Shown: one piece after another, positions 53,847 through 63,575 of the stretch | Layout of the letters: every line of letters starts with the position of its first letter | Position numbering within the stretch: the first letter of the stretch is position 1 | DNA from: Gymnodinialimonas phycosphaerae | GTDB lineage: Bacteria > Pseudomonadota > Alphaproteobacteria > Rhodobacterales > Rhodobacteraceae | Length of the DNA: 64,000 bases | Direction: 5' to 3' | Assembly (NCBI RefSeq): GCF_019195455.1 | Contig: NZ_JAIMBW010000001.1 | Coordinates: 2,542,001-2,606,000 of the forward strand | The notes under the pieces: model-generated | What the model saw: the letters and a program-made list of their open reading frames with translations, nothing else | Databases searched by the model: none | Told to the model about the DNA's origin: nothing | Made by a program: the position numbers and the translations under genes

Positions 53847-54704
53847 ATGATCACCCGTTTCACCACCGCTTCCATTGCCGCCCTGCTTGCCACCGGTGCC
53901 GCCCAGGCCGACGGCCACGCCAACCTGATGGGCTACGCGCTGACAAACGACGGCATGACGCTTGTAACAATGGCCAGCATCGCCGACCCGGTCGCAGCGA
54001 TGATGTTCGACCTTTCCGCGCAGGTCGACGCGATTGCCTACCGCCCCGTCACGGGCGAGCTGTTGGGCTTCTCGACCGATGGGATGATCTACGCGATTGA
54101 CCCGATGTCCGGAGAAATGACAGATCTGGAAGCGCGCTTCGCGGACGACGCGATGATCGCCAGGTCCGCAACTGCATTCGACTTCAACAACGCCATCGAC
54201 GCAGTGCGCGCGGTAGGTTCTGATGGGGCAAACCTGGTCTACTTTCCCGCAGACTTCGGCGATGGAGATGAGCGCGCCAATTCCGTGTTGCGCTTTACGG
54301 ATGCCTTCTATGGTGAGGCCGACGCAAACGCAGGCGCGGACCCGATGATCTTCGCCAATGCCTACACCAATGCCATCTCTGGCATGACCGCGGAAAGCAC
54401 GTTCCAATATGCGCTGGATGCCCAAACCGACGCGCTGGTCAGCCTTGCCAACAATGCTGGCGAATTGACGACTGTGGCGCCCGTGACGGTCGACGGCATG
54501 GCCGTGGATCTGGCGGCGGCGGGTGGCTTCGACATCGTCTCGCCAGAGGAGGGCACGGATATGGCCTACGCAATCTTGCAGATGGAAGGCGCCGAGACAT
54601 CCGGCCTTTACAGCGTCGACCTGGAAACGGCCGAGGCAACTCTGCTGGCCGATCTCGGGATGGGGGGCATCACGGGCTTCGCCGTCTCGCAAACCGGAAT
54701 GTAA
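53847..54704 (+). CDS. Secreted DUF4394-like beta-propeller protein
   Basis: The product is 285 residues with a signal peptide (TTASIAALLATGAAQA, cleavage before DGHA) and repeats of the form AIAYRPVTGELLGFSTDGMIYAIDPMSGEMT, which fit the DUF4394 domain. Its mature part is unusually rich in Met, Ala and Asp, as is its neighbour. ATG 53847 has AAGGAG upstream. Function unknown; the position next to msrB suggests an envelope protein under the same sigma factor. Confidence 0.75.
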   Translation: MITRFTTASIAALLATGAAQADGHANLMGYALTNDGMTLVTMASIADPVAAMMFDLSAQVDAIAYRPVTGELLGFSTDGMIYAIDPMSGEMTDLEARFADDAMIARSATAFDFNNAIDAVRAVGSDGANLVYFPADFGDGDERANSVLRFTDAFYGEADANAGADPMIFANAYTNAISGMTAESTFQYALDAQTDALVSLANNAGELTTVAPVTVDGMAVDLAAAGGFDIVSPEEGTDMAYAILQMEGAETSGLYSVDLETAEATLLADLGMGGITGFAVSQTGM

Positions 54705-54720
54705 GACGCTGATATCCAGA

Positions 54721-54744
54721 AGGCGCTCCGTGGGGCGCCTTTTT
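54721..54744 (+). terminator. Rho-independent terminator of the fasciclin/msrB gene group
   Basis: AGGCGC (54721-54726) pairs with GCGCCT (54735-54740), followed by TTTTT (54740-54744). It lies 16 bases after the DUF4394-like stop. Confidence 0.75.
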
Positions 54745-54981
54745 CAGATCCTCAAGGGCCCATGCCGAAACAGCGCTGTCCAATCAAAACGCACGATGCG
54801 CCCTCTCCAGGGTTTGCATCGCCTTTGGTCAAGGCAGAATTCACCAATTTGATCCCAACAGATACAGGACCGTGTTGAGGTGACCCAGCCGATGCGAGAA
54901 TTGGAACACCTCGCAACAGACGAACCTTCAAATCATCCAGCTCTTCGGTATCGCTCACCTGCGCGATAGCTTGGGGCAATT

Positions 54982-57285
54982 TCAGACCGACGGCTCTGGC
55001 TGTGCGTCTCGCGCCCTTCGGAATTGCACCACGGCATGCACGACCATGATAAACGCTGCGGCGGCAATGCCGATCGACATGATGACGGGAGTCTTCCACA
55101 GAACCATGATCGCCACGACCAGACGAAGCCCCATTTCGGCGCGCCCTATGGGCCCTCGATCAAACCGCGCCAGCGCGGACGCGACAAGGTACAAGGCGAG
55201 GATCAGCCTCAGGCAAAGCGCGGCCAGACTTGGCCAGTTGATCGCCCCGTCATACCCTTCGATCAACATGCGGCGCCCGGCGTCATCCGTGATGGTGACC
55301 GCCTCTTCGATCAGCAAGAGTTCGGGATACCAAGCAAACACGAAGGGAATGGTGAACATGACAATGCCGACCCGCACGGCAGAGATACTGGTGCGCATAG
55401 GCTCGGTCTTGGTGATCGACGCCGCCGCAAATGCGGCGATGGCGACGGGGGGCGTGATGGCCGAAGCGACGGCGAAGTAGAAGACGAACATGTTCGCCGT
55501 GAAAAAGCTTACCCCAAGGTTGGCAAGCAGCGGTCCCAACAACAAGGCCACGTTCACATAGGCCGGGACAGTGGGCATGCCCATGCCCAGAACAATGGCG
55601 CAAAGCATGGCGCAAAATAGCGCCAGCATCAGGTAGACGCCGCCTGCGATTTCGACCTCCCAGCCCGCGATCCTCAGAACCTGTGCCGTCTCCAGCCAGG
55701 CTGTCACAGACCGCGTCAACTCACCCGTCAGGCCGCTTTCGTTGAGAAACGCCGAGATGATCGACACCGCAAACAACAAAAGGAACAGCCGAGAGATCAG
55801 GATACCGCCCTCTCCAAGCGAGACCAGCACCTTTGATGGCTTCGCCCGGGTCGCGGGATCCAGAAACAGCAGGGGCAGAAGGACGATCACGGCCCACCAC
55901 CCGGCGGATACGGCGTCGCCCGTGGCGTTGACGATCGTTTGGGTAACGCCCGCAGGCAGTATTCCCGCCAAAAGGCTTTCGCCGAATGCGTCCTTGTTAC
56001 CCAGCAACAGGAAAAGGATGGTCAGGATCGGCACAAAGATGATGGTCAGGTTCAGCCAATCCTGTCGCACCATCAAAAGGTCGTCGGGGATGGTGCGCAT
56101 CGCCTCGACCTTCTCGCGTCGCGCCTGAAAGAGAACCGCCAGAAAGATCGAGAAGAAGAAGGCCATGGCCGGGATAAAGGCGGCGGTGATGACCTTGGTA
56201 TAGGGCACGGCGGTCAGCGCCACGAGAACGAAGGCCGCGACCCCCATCACCGGCGGCATGATTTGCCCACCCGACGAGGCGGCGGCTTCCACCCCGCCTG
56301 CGAACTGAGGCGAAAATCCATTGCGCCGCATCATCGGAATTGTAAGCCGCCCGGTCGAAAGCACGTTGGTGACAGGCCCACCGGTGATCGTGCCGAACAT
56401 CGCAGAGGACACGATTGCAGCATGGGCCGGGCCGCCCCGCAGATTGCGCGTCAGCCGCACAGCCAGCTTGATCAGCGACGTCCCTCCGGCAGAGGTCCCG
56501 AACAGCGCCCCCAGAACGACATAGGGGAAGACCTGGCTGACGATGATGTCCATGAACCGCCCCATGAAGCCATCGGGCGTGATGAACACGTTCGTGGCCT
56601 TCTGGATTGCGGCAGCCAATGGATCGCCGCCATCGGCGCCAAGCTTCGTCAGCAGGAAGTTATTGTCGCTGAGATCAAACACCCAGAATAGCGCCGTGAT
56701 GACCGTGTACAAAACCACGATGCTGGCGACGGCCACAAGCGGGAACCCCCAAACGCGAATGATATAAAGGAAAAACAGGGTAATGATGGTGAAGAGCAGC
56801 GGTATGATCCAGATCCCGAAACGCGCCTGACAGGCTGGCACCTCGGCCTCCAGCGTCATGCCGGGGATTACCCCGGCGGACCGTTCCATCGCGTCGGCGA
56901 TCAGCCGGGCGCGTTCGCCGGTGATCTGGTCGATCAGGCAGATGGAGTCGATCTCGATAAGAAAGCCCAGGGCGCCCAAAACGGCCGCCAGCACAAGGCT
57001 TCCGTCCAGAAGGGCGCCAAGCCATGCCCGCGATGGCTTCTCCGTGCGCCACGCCCGGTAGACACTGGCATCCAAAGCCACGATCACCATCATCAGGATG
57101 AATAGCGGCGGATAAAGATACTCCGGAGGGAAGCTCGACACGCGGAAATAGCGCAGGCCCGTCACCTCACGCGCCCAGTCCTGAAGCCCCGCGATTTCCG
57201 GCATGGTATTGACCATGCCGATAACCACGAGGATCAGGGCCAGAACAAGGGCAATGCGCTGGCCGATGGGTAGGCTTCTATCCAC
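54982..57285 (-). CDS. TRAP transporter fused permease (small and large subunits, TAXI type)
   Basis: The product is 767 residues with about 16-18 predicted helices. The N-terminal quarter is the DctQ-like part, and the rest is DctM-like, with diagnostic GALFGTSAGGTSLIKLA, MFGTITGGPVTNVLSTG, AASSGGQIMPPVMGVAAF and MGMPTVPAYV. GTG 57285 has GAGG at 6-base spacing; a TTG at 57339 right after the binding-protein stop is less likely. It imports an organic anion with Na+ or H+. The ligand is unknown, but the sulfatase and hexuronate genes suggest a uronate or sulfated sugar acid. Confidence 0.92.
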   Translation of the reverse strand: MDRSLPIGQRIALVLALILVVIGMVNTMPEIAGLQDWAREVTGLRYFRVSSFPPEYLYPPLFILMMVIVALDASVYRAWRTEKPSRAWLGALLDGSLVLAAVLGALGFLIEIDSICLIDQITGERARLIADAMERSAGVIPGMTLEAEVPACQARFGIWIIPLLFTIITLFFLYIIRVWGFPLVAVASIVVLYTVITALFWVFDLSDNNFLLTKLGADGGDPLAAAIQKATNVFITPDGFMGRFMDIIVSQVFPYVVLGALFGTSAGGTSLIKLAVRLTRNLRGGPAHAAIVSSAMFGTITGGPVTNVLSTGRLTIPMMRRNGFSPQFAGGVEAAASSGGQIMPPVMGVAAFVLVALTAVPYTKVITAAFIPAMAFFFSIFLAVLFQARREKVEAMRTIPDDLLMVRQDWLNLTIIFVPILTILFLLLGNKDAFGESLLAGILPAGVTQTIVNATGDAVSAGWWAVIVLLPLLFLDPATRAKPSKVLVSLGEGGILISRLFLLLFAVSIISAFLNESGLTGELTRSVTAWLETAQVLRIAGWEVEIAGGVYLMLALFCAMLCAIVLGMGMPTVPAYVNVALLLGPLLANLGVSFFTANMFVFYFAVASAITPPVAIAAFAAASITKTEPMRTSISAVRVGIVMFTIPFVFAWYPELLLIEEAVTITDDAGRRMLIEGYDGAINWPSLAALCLRLILALYLVASALARFDRGPIGRAEMGLRLVVAIMVLWKTPVIMSIGIAAAAFIMVVHAVVQFRRARDAQPEPSV

Positions 57286-57307
57286 GGGATGCCTCGGGCG
57301 TGTCGGA

Positions 57308-57323
57308 GGGCAGCAGGCTGCCC
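57308..57323 (-). terminator. Stem-loop between the TAXI binding protein and TRAP permease
   Basis: GGGCAG (57308-57313) pairs with CTGCCC (57318-57323) around 4 bases, 17 bases after the binding-protein stop on the minus strand. No T-run follows. It parallels the stem-loops after the other binding-protein genes. Confidence 0.45.
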
Positions 57324-57339
57324 CCCGCGATGAGACCAA

Positions 57340-58395
57340 TCATGGACGCAAACAATCGGCGATCGTGTGGCCCGCGTCTTCATAGGCGCGGATCGCGCCG
57401 GGATGCATCGCCATGTTAACAGCGCCACAAACCCCTTGGCTGACGCCGTCGACATCTCCGAAGCTCAGGAACAGGTAAGGCCCGCGCGGAGAGCCCGTTT
57501 CAAACCGCTCCTGACCAGCAAGAAAGGCGCTGGTGATGTCATAGGCCAATTGCTCATCCATTCCGGCGGGGACGATCTGCGCGAAGGCTGTGGCGAAGCT
57601 GTCAAAGGTATCATCGTCGGTGACGATGGTGATGTCATTGCCGGCATAGGCCGCGCGCACTTCCTCGACAGGTACGGAATAAGGTGCATGACCCGGTGCA
57701 TTCACGATTTGCTGGCCAAGTTCGCTGTTCAGCAAATCAGATGGCATGTCGTAGATCGTGATCGCGCCCGCCGAGGCAATCGCGATCTGGCGGCCTGAAG
57801 GCAGGCCCTCGGGGATCGTCCATCCGTCGGCACCGCCGCCGGTAATGGTGGACACCGTATCCGGCCAAGGCGACTGGATGCCTTCATAGCCCTCGCCTTC
57901 CTGCAAGCCCGACAGCAATTGCACCGCCGCGCGCCCGGATGTCAGCGCCGCGCCACGGGGCGGGCCGTTCCAGATCCGCATGCCCTCAAGTTCGGTGATG
58001 TCGGAAATCGCGCCACTGTCGTAGTGACCGAATATCTGGGCGGATGCGGCGGTGAAGAACAGCGCGCGCAGGTTGCTTGCCAATTCGGCCCCTTGCTCTT
58101 CTCCGACACCCGAATAGGGTCCGATCCCGCGCGACAGAAGAAATGGCAGGATCAACGGCGCGGGCGCCATATCCAACTGCCCTTCGGCCACGGCTTGTAC
58201 CGAGTTTGTCAGCGTCGCCCCTTCTGTGATTTGCAAGGTCGCGACCCCCGCCGACTCAAGAACCCCTGCAAGGGTCGTATCGATGTAGTGCGGCGTCGAG
58301 CCCGGAGACGTGGTTTCAGCCGTCAACGTGACTTGCGCGAAAGTGACGGCGGGCAATACGGCCAGCAGCGCCCCCGCGATGGGTGCTTTGAACAT
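57340..58395 (-). CDS. TAXI family TRAP transporter solute-binding protein
   Basis: The product is 351 residues with a Sec signal peptide (PIAGALLAVLPAVTFAQ) and a TAXI-type binding fold (LTAETTSPGSTPHYIDTTLAGVLE, ITEGATLTNSVQAVAEGQLDM). ATG 58395 has GGAGG upstream; the longer frame to 58488 crosses a palindrome and lacks a leader. It delivers its ligand to the fused permease, whose start lies 55 bases beyond its stop. It is divergent from the MarR gene, which probably controls it. Confidence 0.9.
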   Translation of the reverse strand: MFKAPIAGALLAVLPAVTFAQVTLTAETTSPGSTPHYIDTTLAGVLESAGVATLQITEGATLTNSVQAVAEGQLDMAPAPLILPFLLSRGIGPYSGVGEEQGAELASNLRALFFTAASAQIFGHYDSGAISDITELEGMRIWNGPPRGAALTSGRAAVQLLSGLQEGEGYEGIQSPWPDTVSTITGGGADGWTIPEGLPSGRQIAIASAGAITIYDMPSDLLNSELGQQIVNAPGHAPYSVPVEEVRAAYAGNDITIVTDDDTFDSFATAFAQIVPAGMDEQLAYDITSAFLAGQERFETGSPRGPYLFLSFGDVDGVSQGVCGAVNMAMHPGAIRAYEDAGHTIADCLRP

Positions 58396-58409
58396 TGTTT
58401 CCTCCCTTG

Positions 58410-58433
58410 AAGTCACCCGCTTCCCGGTGACTT
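58410..58433. promoter_or_regulatory. Perfect palindrome in the TRAP leader, candidate MarR site
   Basis: AAGTCACC (58410-58417) and GGTGACTT (58426-58433) are exact inverse arms with an 8-base spacer. The site is just upstream of the ribosome site of the binding-protein gene. Confidence 0.5.
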
Positions 58434-58477
58434 TGCATTGATTGCTTGTTGTTCGGTGGAGGTTGGCAAAAATTATA

Positions 58478-58487
58478 TGACTTGTCA
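58478..58487. promoter_or_regulatory. Second short palindrome near the MarR promoter
   Basis: TGAC-TT-GTCA lies in an AT-rich stretch (58470-58496) and shares TGACTT and GTCACC with the larger palindrome 60 bases away. Both are in the 134-bp divergent gap, so one regulator may bind both. Confidence 0.42.
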
Positions 58488-58529
58488 CCTAATATTTCGT
58501 GGTGTTGAGTGTTGAGGTTGGAGGCACCC

Positions 58530-59039
58530 ATGGATTTGAAGACTGAACACCGCGCCAAGCGCATCGCCGCACGCAAGGCCAGACAGGACAAAAACCTCTT
58601 TGGTCGCATGTCGGCAGCCGTCATCGCCTCACGTGGGCAAGCGCAACGGCTGCTCAAATCCTCCGCTGGCCTGTCCATCACCGAATGGCGGGTCCTGTGG
58701 GACTTGTCCGAGGCGGGCCCCCTCAGCATTCAGGACATGGCCTCCATTCAGCGCACCGATCATTCGCTGATCAGCCGCGCCTTGCCGAAGATGATCGAAA
58801 AGGGCTGGGTCGAGGCCGTGCGCAACAGAGACGACAAACGTCAGTCTCTTGTCGAGTTGACCAGCGCCGGTGCGCAAGTCTTCGCCACAGCCGCGCCGAC
58901 GATGAAGCGACGCAGGGACAGCCTGGCAGAAGAATTCACCCCGCAGGAGTTGCAGACTTTTTTGCACCTGTTGGATCGGTTCGAGCACGTACTGGAGCAC
59001 CCGATCCCCGTCGCGCCCCAATTGGAGAAGTCACCATGA
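58530..59039 (+). CDS. MarR family transcriptional regulator
   Basis: The product is 169 residues with the winged helix typical of MarR: LSITEWRVLWDLSEAGPLSIQDMASIQRTDHSLISRALPKMIEKGWVEAVRNRDDKRQSLVELTSAG. ATG 58530 with TTGGAGG upstream is used. The sulfatase gene overlaps its stop by ATGA, so regulator and enzyme are co-translated. It should respond to a small aromatic or sugar-acid ligand and control the divergent TRAP genes. Confidence 0.92.
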   Translation: MDLKTEHRAKRIAARKARQDKNLFGRMSAAVIASRGQAQRLLKSSAGLSITEWRVLWDLSEAGPLSIQDMASIQRTDHSLISRALPKMIEKGWVEAVRNRDDKRQSLVELTSAGAQVFATAAPTMKRRRDSLAEEFTPQELQTFLHLLDRFEHVLEHPIPVAPQLEKSP

Positions 59040-60682
59040 CCGATCGCCCCAACGTCCTGTGGATCATGGCCGACCAACTGCGCTTCGATTACCTCAGCTG
59101 CTACGGCCACCCGCATCTGCACACGCCCCACATCGACGCGTTGGCCGCACGCGGGGTGCGGTTCACCAACGCCTACGTGCAGTCCCCCGTCTGCGGCCCC
59201 TCGCGCATGTCCGCCTACACAGGCCGCTATGTCCGCAGCCATGGCTCGACGTGGAACGGGATGCCCCTGCGGGTGGGCGAGCCGACCCTTGGCGATCACC
59301 TGCGAGAGGCAGGCGCCCGAGCGGTTCTGGTGGGCAAGACCCACATGACCGCCGATATGGAAGGGATGGCCTGGCTTGGCATCGATCCAGCCAGCGAGAT
59401 AGGCGTGCGCCGCTCTGAATGCGGGTTCGAACCGTTCGAGCGAGACGACGGCTTGCATCCCGATAGCGCTCGGCAAGGGTGGTCGGCCTATGACGACTAC
59501 CTCGTGTCGCAGGGCTACGACAGTGCCAATCCTTGGGGCGATTTCGCCAATTCCGGCGTCGACGACGACGGAGAGCTTCTGTCGGCATGGCTCCTGAAGA
59601 ATTCCCGCCTCGCGGCCAACGTCCCGGAAGAGCATTCGGAAACTGCCTACATGACCGATCGTGCCATGGATTTCATGGAATCCGCGATGCAGGACGGGCG
59701 GCCCTGGATGTGCCACCTCAGCTACATCAAGCCCCATTGGCCCTACATCGTACCGGCCCCTTACCACGATATGTATGACGAACGGCACATCATCGATCCC
59801 GTTCGCTCGGACGCTGAACGCGACACAGCCCACCCGCTGATGCGCGCCTATCTGGACGCCCGCGTTTGCCGCAGTTTCTCACGCGATCACGTCCGCGAGC
59901 ATGTCATCCCCGCCTACATGGGCCTGATCAAGCAACTTGACGACAACTTGGGCCGGCTTTTCGCATGGATGGATGACAAGGGATTGAGCGAGAACACCAT
60001 CATCGCCTTCACATCCGATCACGGGGATTACATGGGCGATCACTGGATGGGCGACAAGGATTTCTACCACGAGATGGCAGTCAAGGTGCCCCTGATCCTT
60101 TCCGACCCGCGCCCGGAGGCCGCGGCTACGCGCGGGGACGTCTCGGACGCATTGGTGGAAATGATCGACCTCGCGCCAACCTTCATGCACGCCCTCGGAT
60201 GCGAGCCAAAGCCCCACATCATAGAAGGCCGGGACCTGACGCCGATCCTTCACGGCACCAACGGTTTCGCGCGTAGCTACGTGATCAGCGAACACGACTA
60301 CCATTGGTCGGAAATGGCCCGCAGCCTCGATGTGCCGCAAGAAGACGCACACACCCTGATGATCCATGATGGCCGTTGGAAATACATCCGCTGCGAAGGC
60401 TTCGACCCGATCCTGTTTGACCTGAAGTCAGACCCGATGGAACTGGTCGACCTGGGGACCTCAGACGCGGAGGATCACGTAGATGTCCGCGCACGTATGG
60501 AGGCGGCCTTGCTGAGTTGGGGCCTCCAGCACCATTCCCGGATCACGGCCACACCCGCCGTCCTGGCCCGTCAGAAAACGGCGGCCAAATCCGGCATTCT
60601 GATCGGCTTCTGGGACGCGGCGGAATATGAGGCGGATACCGGCTTTCCTTTCAGTGACCTGACCCCGAAAGGGAAGCCCTGA
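59036..60682 (+). CDS. Sulfatase / phosphonate monoester hydrolase family enzyme, cytoplasmic
   Basis: The product is 548 residues of the alkaline-phosphatase superfamily. Metal ligands start in NVLWIMADQLRFDYL; the nucleophile motif C-x-P-x-R appears as CGPSR (Cys 53, to become formylglycine), and TSDHGDYMGDHWMGDKDF holds later metal ligands. There is no signal peptide, so it acts inside the cell, after uptake. The length and motif fit sulfatases such as choline or sugar sulfatases and phosphonate monoester hydrolases. Downstream uronate genes suggest a sulfated sugar acid, but this is inference. Confidence 0.9.
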   Translation: MTDRPNVLWIMADQLRFDYLSCYGHPHLHTPHIDALAARGVRFTNAYVQSPVCGPSRMSAYTGRYVRSHGSTWNGMPLRVGEPTLGDHLREAGARAVLVGKTHMTADMEGMAWLGIDPASEIGVRRSECGFEPFERDDGLHPDSARQGWSAYDDYLVSQGYDSANPWGDFANSGVDDDGELLSAWLLKNSRLAANVPEEHSETAYMTDRAMDFMESAMQDGRPWMCHLSYIKPHWPYIVPAPYHDMYDERHIIDPVRSDAERDTAHPLMRAYLDARVCRSFSRDHVREHVIPAYMGLIKQLDDNLGRLFAWMDDKGLSENTIIAFTSDHGDYMGDHWMGDKDFYHEMAVKVPLILSDPRPEAAATRGDVSDALVEMIDLAPTFMHALGCEPKPHIIEGRDLTPILHGTNGFARSYVISEHDYHWSEMARSLDVPQEDAHTLMIHDGRWKYIRCEGFDPILFDLKSDPMELVDLGTSDAEDHVDVRARMEAALLSWGLQHHSRITATPAVLARQKTAAKSGILIGFWDAAEYEADTGFPFSDLTPKGKP

Positions 60683-60701
60683 CGCAAGGGCGCTGCCTGA
60701 C

Positions 60702-62108
60702 ATGCCCCTGACCGATCCTGATCGATTGTTCCCCTTGGATGCCCGCCTGAGATCGCTGGCGCGCGCCCTTTATGGAAGCGTCAAGGACCTGCCGATCATC
60801 AGTCCCCACGGCCATTGCGACCCTCGCTGGTTCGCCGAGAACACGCGCTTCCCCAACCCCGCCGAGCTGTTCATCGTACCCGACGACTACGTGTTTCGGA
60901 TGCTGCTCAGCCAGGGCATCGCGATGCCCGATCTTGGGCTGCCACGGGTCGATGGCGGGCCGTCCAAGGCGGATCCCCGGGCGATCTGGCATCTGTGGGC
61001 GCGCAACATGCACCTGTTTCGGGGGACACCCACGGCAATGTGGCTCGACCATGCGTTCGAGCATGTGTTCGGGTTGGATGTGGTTCTGTCAGAGCAGACG
61101 GCAGACGCGTGTTACGACCATATCGAAACGCGGCTGGCGCAGGATGCCATGCGGCCCCGCGCGTTGTTCGAGCGGTTCAATATCGAGGTTCTGGCCACCA
61201 CAGAAGGCGCGCTGGATGACCTGAGATGGCACAAGATGATCCGCGACAGCGGCTGGACGGGCCGTATCGTGACGACCTATCGCCCCGACGCCGTGGTCGA
61301 CCCGGAGTTCGAAGGCTTCGCCGCAAACGTCACGCGGCTTGGCGAGATCACCGGAGAAGACACCACAACATGGGAGGGCTACCTGAAGGCCCACCGAACG
61401 CGGCGCGCCTCGTTCAAGACGTTTGGGGCGACGGCAACGGACCACGGCCACCCCACCGCGCGAACCGAGGATCTGCTCCGCCCGCAGGCGGAAGCATTGT
61501 TTCAGAAGGCGCTGTCAGGGAGGTGCACCGCAGCGGAGGCCGACGTTTTCCGGGGCCAGATGCTGACCGAGATGGCGCGGATGAGCCTAGAGGATGGACT
61601 GGTGATGCAGATCCACCCGGGATCACGGCGCAACCACTCGGCCCGCGTCTTCGCGCAGCATGGCCGTAACATGGGTTTCGATATTCCGGGGCGCACCAAC
61701 TACGTGGACGCGTTGAAACCCTTGTTGGATGCGGTGGGGATGGAACCCGCCCTGACGATCGTTCTCTTCACACTTGATGAGACATCCTACGGGCGCGAAT
61801 TGGCACCGCTGGCGGGCGCCTATCCGGCCCTGCGCCTCGGGCCACCATGGTGGTTCTTTGACAGCTTCGAGGGGATCAAGCGCTTCCGTGAGACCACGAC
61901 CGAAACCTGCGGCTTCTACAACACCGTGGGCTTCAACGACGATACACGGGCGTTCTGCTCCATCCCCGCGCGCCACGACGTCGCCCGGCGCACAGATTGC
62001 GCCTATCTGGCGGAGTTGGTGGGCACGGGACGGTTGCGCGAAAACGAAGCCTTTGAGGTCGCCCACGACCTGACCTATCGCCTCGCCAAAGAGGCGTACC
62101 GCCTATGA
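60702..62108 (+). CDS. uxaC: Uronate (glucuronate/galacturonate) isomerase
   Basis: The product is 468 residues matching UxaC: ISPHGHCDPRWFAEN (metal-binding His pair), WLDHAFEHVFG, TTEGALDDLRWHKM, MQIHPGSRRNHS and LGPPWWFFDSFEGIKRFRE. It converts glucuronate to fructuronate or galacturonate to tagaturonate. It starts 19 bases after the sulfatase and overlaps uxuB by ATGA. Confidence 0.95.
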   Translation: MPLTDPDRLFPLDARLRSLARALYGSVKDLPIISPHGHCDPRWFAENTRFPNPAELFIVPDDYVFRMLLSQGIAMPDLGLPRVDGGPSKADPRAIWHLWARNMHLFRGTPTAMWLDHAFEHVFGLDVVLSEQTADACYDHIETRLAQDAMRPRALFERFNIEVLATTEGALDDLRWHKMIRDSGWTGRIVTTYRPDAVVDPEFEGFAANVTRLGEITGEDTTTWEGYLKAHRTRRASFKTFGATATDHGHPTARTEDLLRPQAEALFQKALSGRCTAAEADVFRGQMLTEMARMSLEDGLVMQIHPGSRRNHSARVFAQHGRNMGFDIPGRTNYVDALKPLLDAVGMEPALTIVLFTLDETSYGRELAPLAGAYPALRLGPPWWFFDSFEGIKRFRETTTETCGFYNTVGFNDDTRAFCSIPARHDVARRTDCAYLAELVGTGRLRENEAFEVAHDLTYRLAKEAYRL

Positions 62109-63547
62109 AACCGCCGCGACTGACGCGCACCGGCGATGCCGCCCCCCCGGGCATCGTACATTTCGGCCCCGGCGCGTTCTTCCGCGCCCATCTGGCCCCC
62201 TATACTGATGAGGCCCTGCAGGCCGCAGGCGGCGATTGGGGGATTGTCGCGGTCTCGCTGAAAAGCCCCACCGCCCGGGATCAATTAGCCCCTCAGGGCG
62301 GCGTCTACACCTCCGTCGCCCTCGCGGCAGATGGGATGGCGCCAAAGGTCATTTCCGCCATCACCGACGTTCTTGTTGCGCCGGAAGACCCCGACGCGGT
62401 CATCGATGTGCTGGCAGACCCAGCAATCCGAATTGTATCCCTGACGATCACCGAAAAGGGCTATGGCTATGATCCGGCAACCGGCGGCCTTGATCCCGCT
62501 CATCCAGACATCGCCCATGACTTGTCCAATCCAAATTTCCCGACATCTGCCATCGGATTCATCGTGGCGGGGCTAGAAGTGCGGCGCCAATCCGACACGC
62601 CGCCCTTTGCCGTGCTGTCGTGCGACAACCTCCCGTCGAACGGCGCGCTGACCCGTGCCGTGACCCTGGATTTCGCGCGCCGCGTCTCCCCTGACATTGC
62701 GGATTGGATAGCGGCCGAAGTCTCCTTCCCCTCCACGATGGTCGACCGCATCACACCCGCCACGACCGACGCGAACCGGGCGGCGCTTGTGGACCTCACC
62801 GGCACCATGGATTCCGCCGCCGTCTTTCACGAACCCTTCCGCCAATGGGTGATCGAGGATGATTTCCCCACCGGGCGCCCCGAGTGGGAGGCAGCAGGCG
62901 CGCAACTGGTGCGTAATGTCGAGGCCCATGAACTGATGAAACTGCGGTGTCTGAACGGCACCCATTCGGCGCTGGCCTACCTTGGCTATCTTGCGGGGTA
63001 CGAAACCATCGCCGACACCGTCGCGAACCCCAATTTCGCGCGGTTCTGCGAGGTTCTGTGGCGCGAAGAAATTACCCCAACGGTGCCCAAGCCGGAGGGC
63101 GAGGACCTGTCCGCCTATTGCGCCACCCTGATGCGACGCTACCGCGATCCGGCAATCCGGCATCGGACATGGCAGATCGCTATGGATGGCAGCCAGAAGT
63201 TGCCGCAGAGATTACTGGGAACAATCGCCGACACACTCGCGATGGGGCGCGTTCCGCACGGGCTCTGCCTCGCGGTGGCGGGATGGATGCGCTACGTGGG
63301 CGCGGTGGACGAGGACGGCCAGCCCATCGATGTGCGCGACCCTATGGCAGAGCGCTTGCAAGCGGCGGGAACGGTCGAGGCCTTGCTTGCGATACGAGAG
63401 ATATTTTCGGAGAATTTGGTCGTCCAGTCAGATTTCCGTGACGGCGTGCGGGCCGCCTACCGCGCCTTGGAGCGGGATGGCGCGCGTGCGACAGTGCGTG
63501 CTTTCGTGGCGGCGCACGAAAATGGGCTTGCGAACGATCAGGATTGA
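62105..63547 (+). CDS. uxuB: Mannitol dehydrogenase family protein, probable fructuronate reductase
   Basis: The product is 480 residues with an N-terminal NAD-binding fold (GIVHFGPGAFFRAHLAPYTDEAL) and the mannitol dehydrogenase catalytic segment MKLRCLNGTHSALAYLGYLAG, where Lys is the base. It probably reduces fructuronate to mannonate, the step after UxaC. Tagaturonate reductase or a polyol dehydrogenase are the alternatives. It overlaps uxaC by ATGA and is convergent with uxuA. Confidence 0.9.
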   Translation: MKPPRLTRTGDAAPPGIVHFGPGAFFRAHLAPYTDEALQAAGGDWGIVAVSLKSPTARDQLAPQGGVYTSVALAADGMAPKVISAITDVLVAPEDPDAVIDVLADPAIRIVSLTITEKGYGYDPATGGLDPAHPDIAHDLSNPNFPTSAIGFIVAGLEVRRQSDTPPFAVLSCDNLPSNGALTRAVTLDFARRVSPDIADWIAAEVSFPSTMVDRITPATTDANRAALVDLTGTMDSAAVFHEPFRQWVIEDDFPTGRPEWEAAGAQLVRNVEAHELMKLRCLNGTHSALAYLGYLAGYETIADTVANPNFARFCEVLWREEITPTVPKPEGEDLSAYCATLMRRYRDPAIRHRTWQIAMDGSQKLPQRLLGTIADTLAMGRVPHGLCLAVAGWMRYVGAVDEDGQPIDVRDPMAERLQAAGTVEALLAIREIFSENLVVQSDFRDGVRAAYRALERDGARATVRAFVAAHENGLANDQD

Positions 63548-63575
63548 GCCGGGCCCACAGGGCCAACACGTGGCG

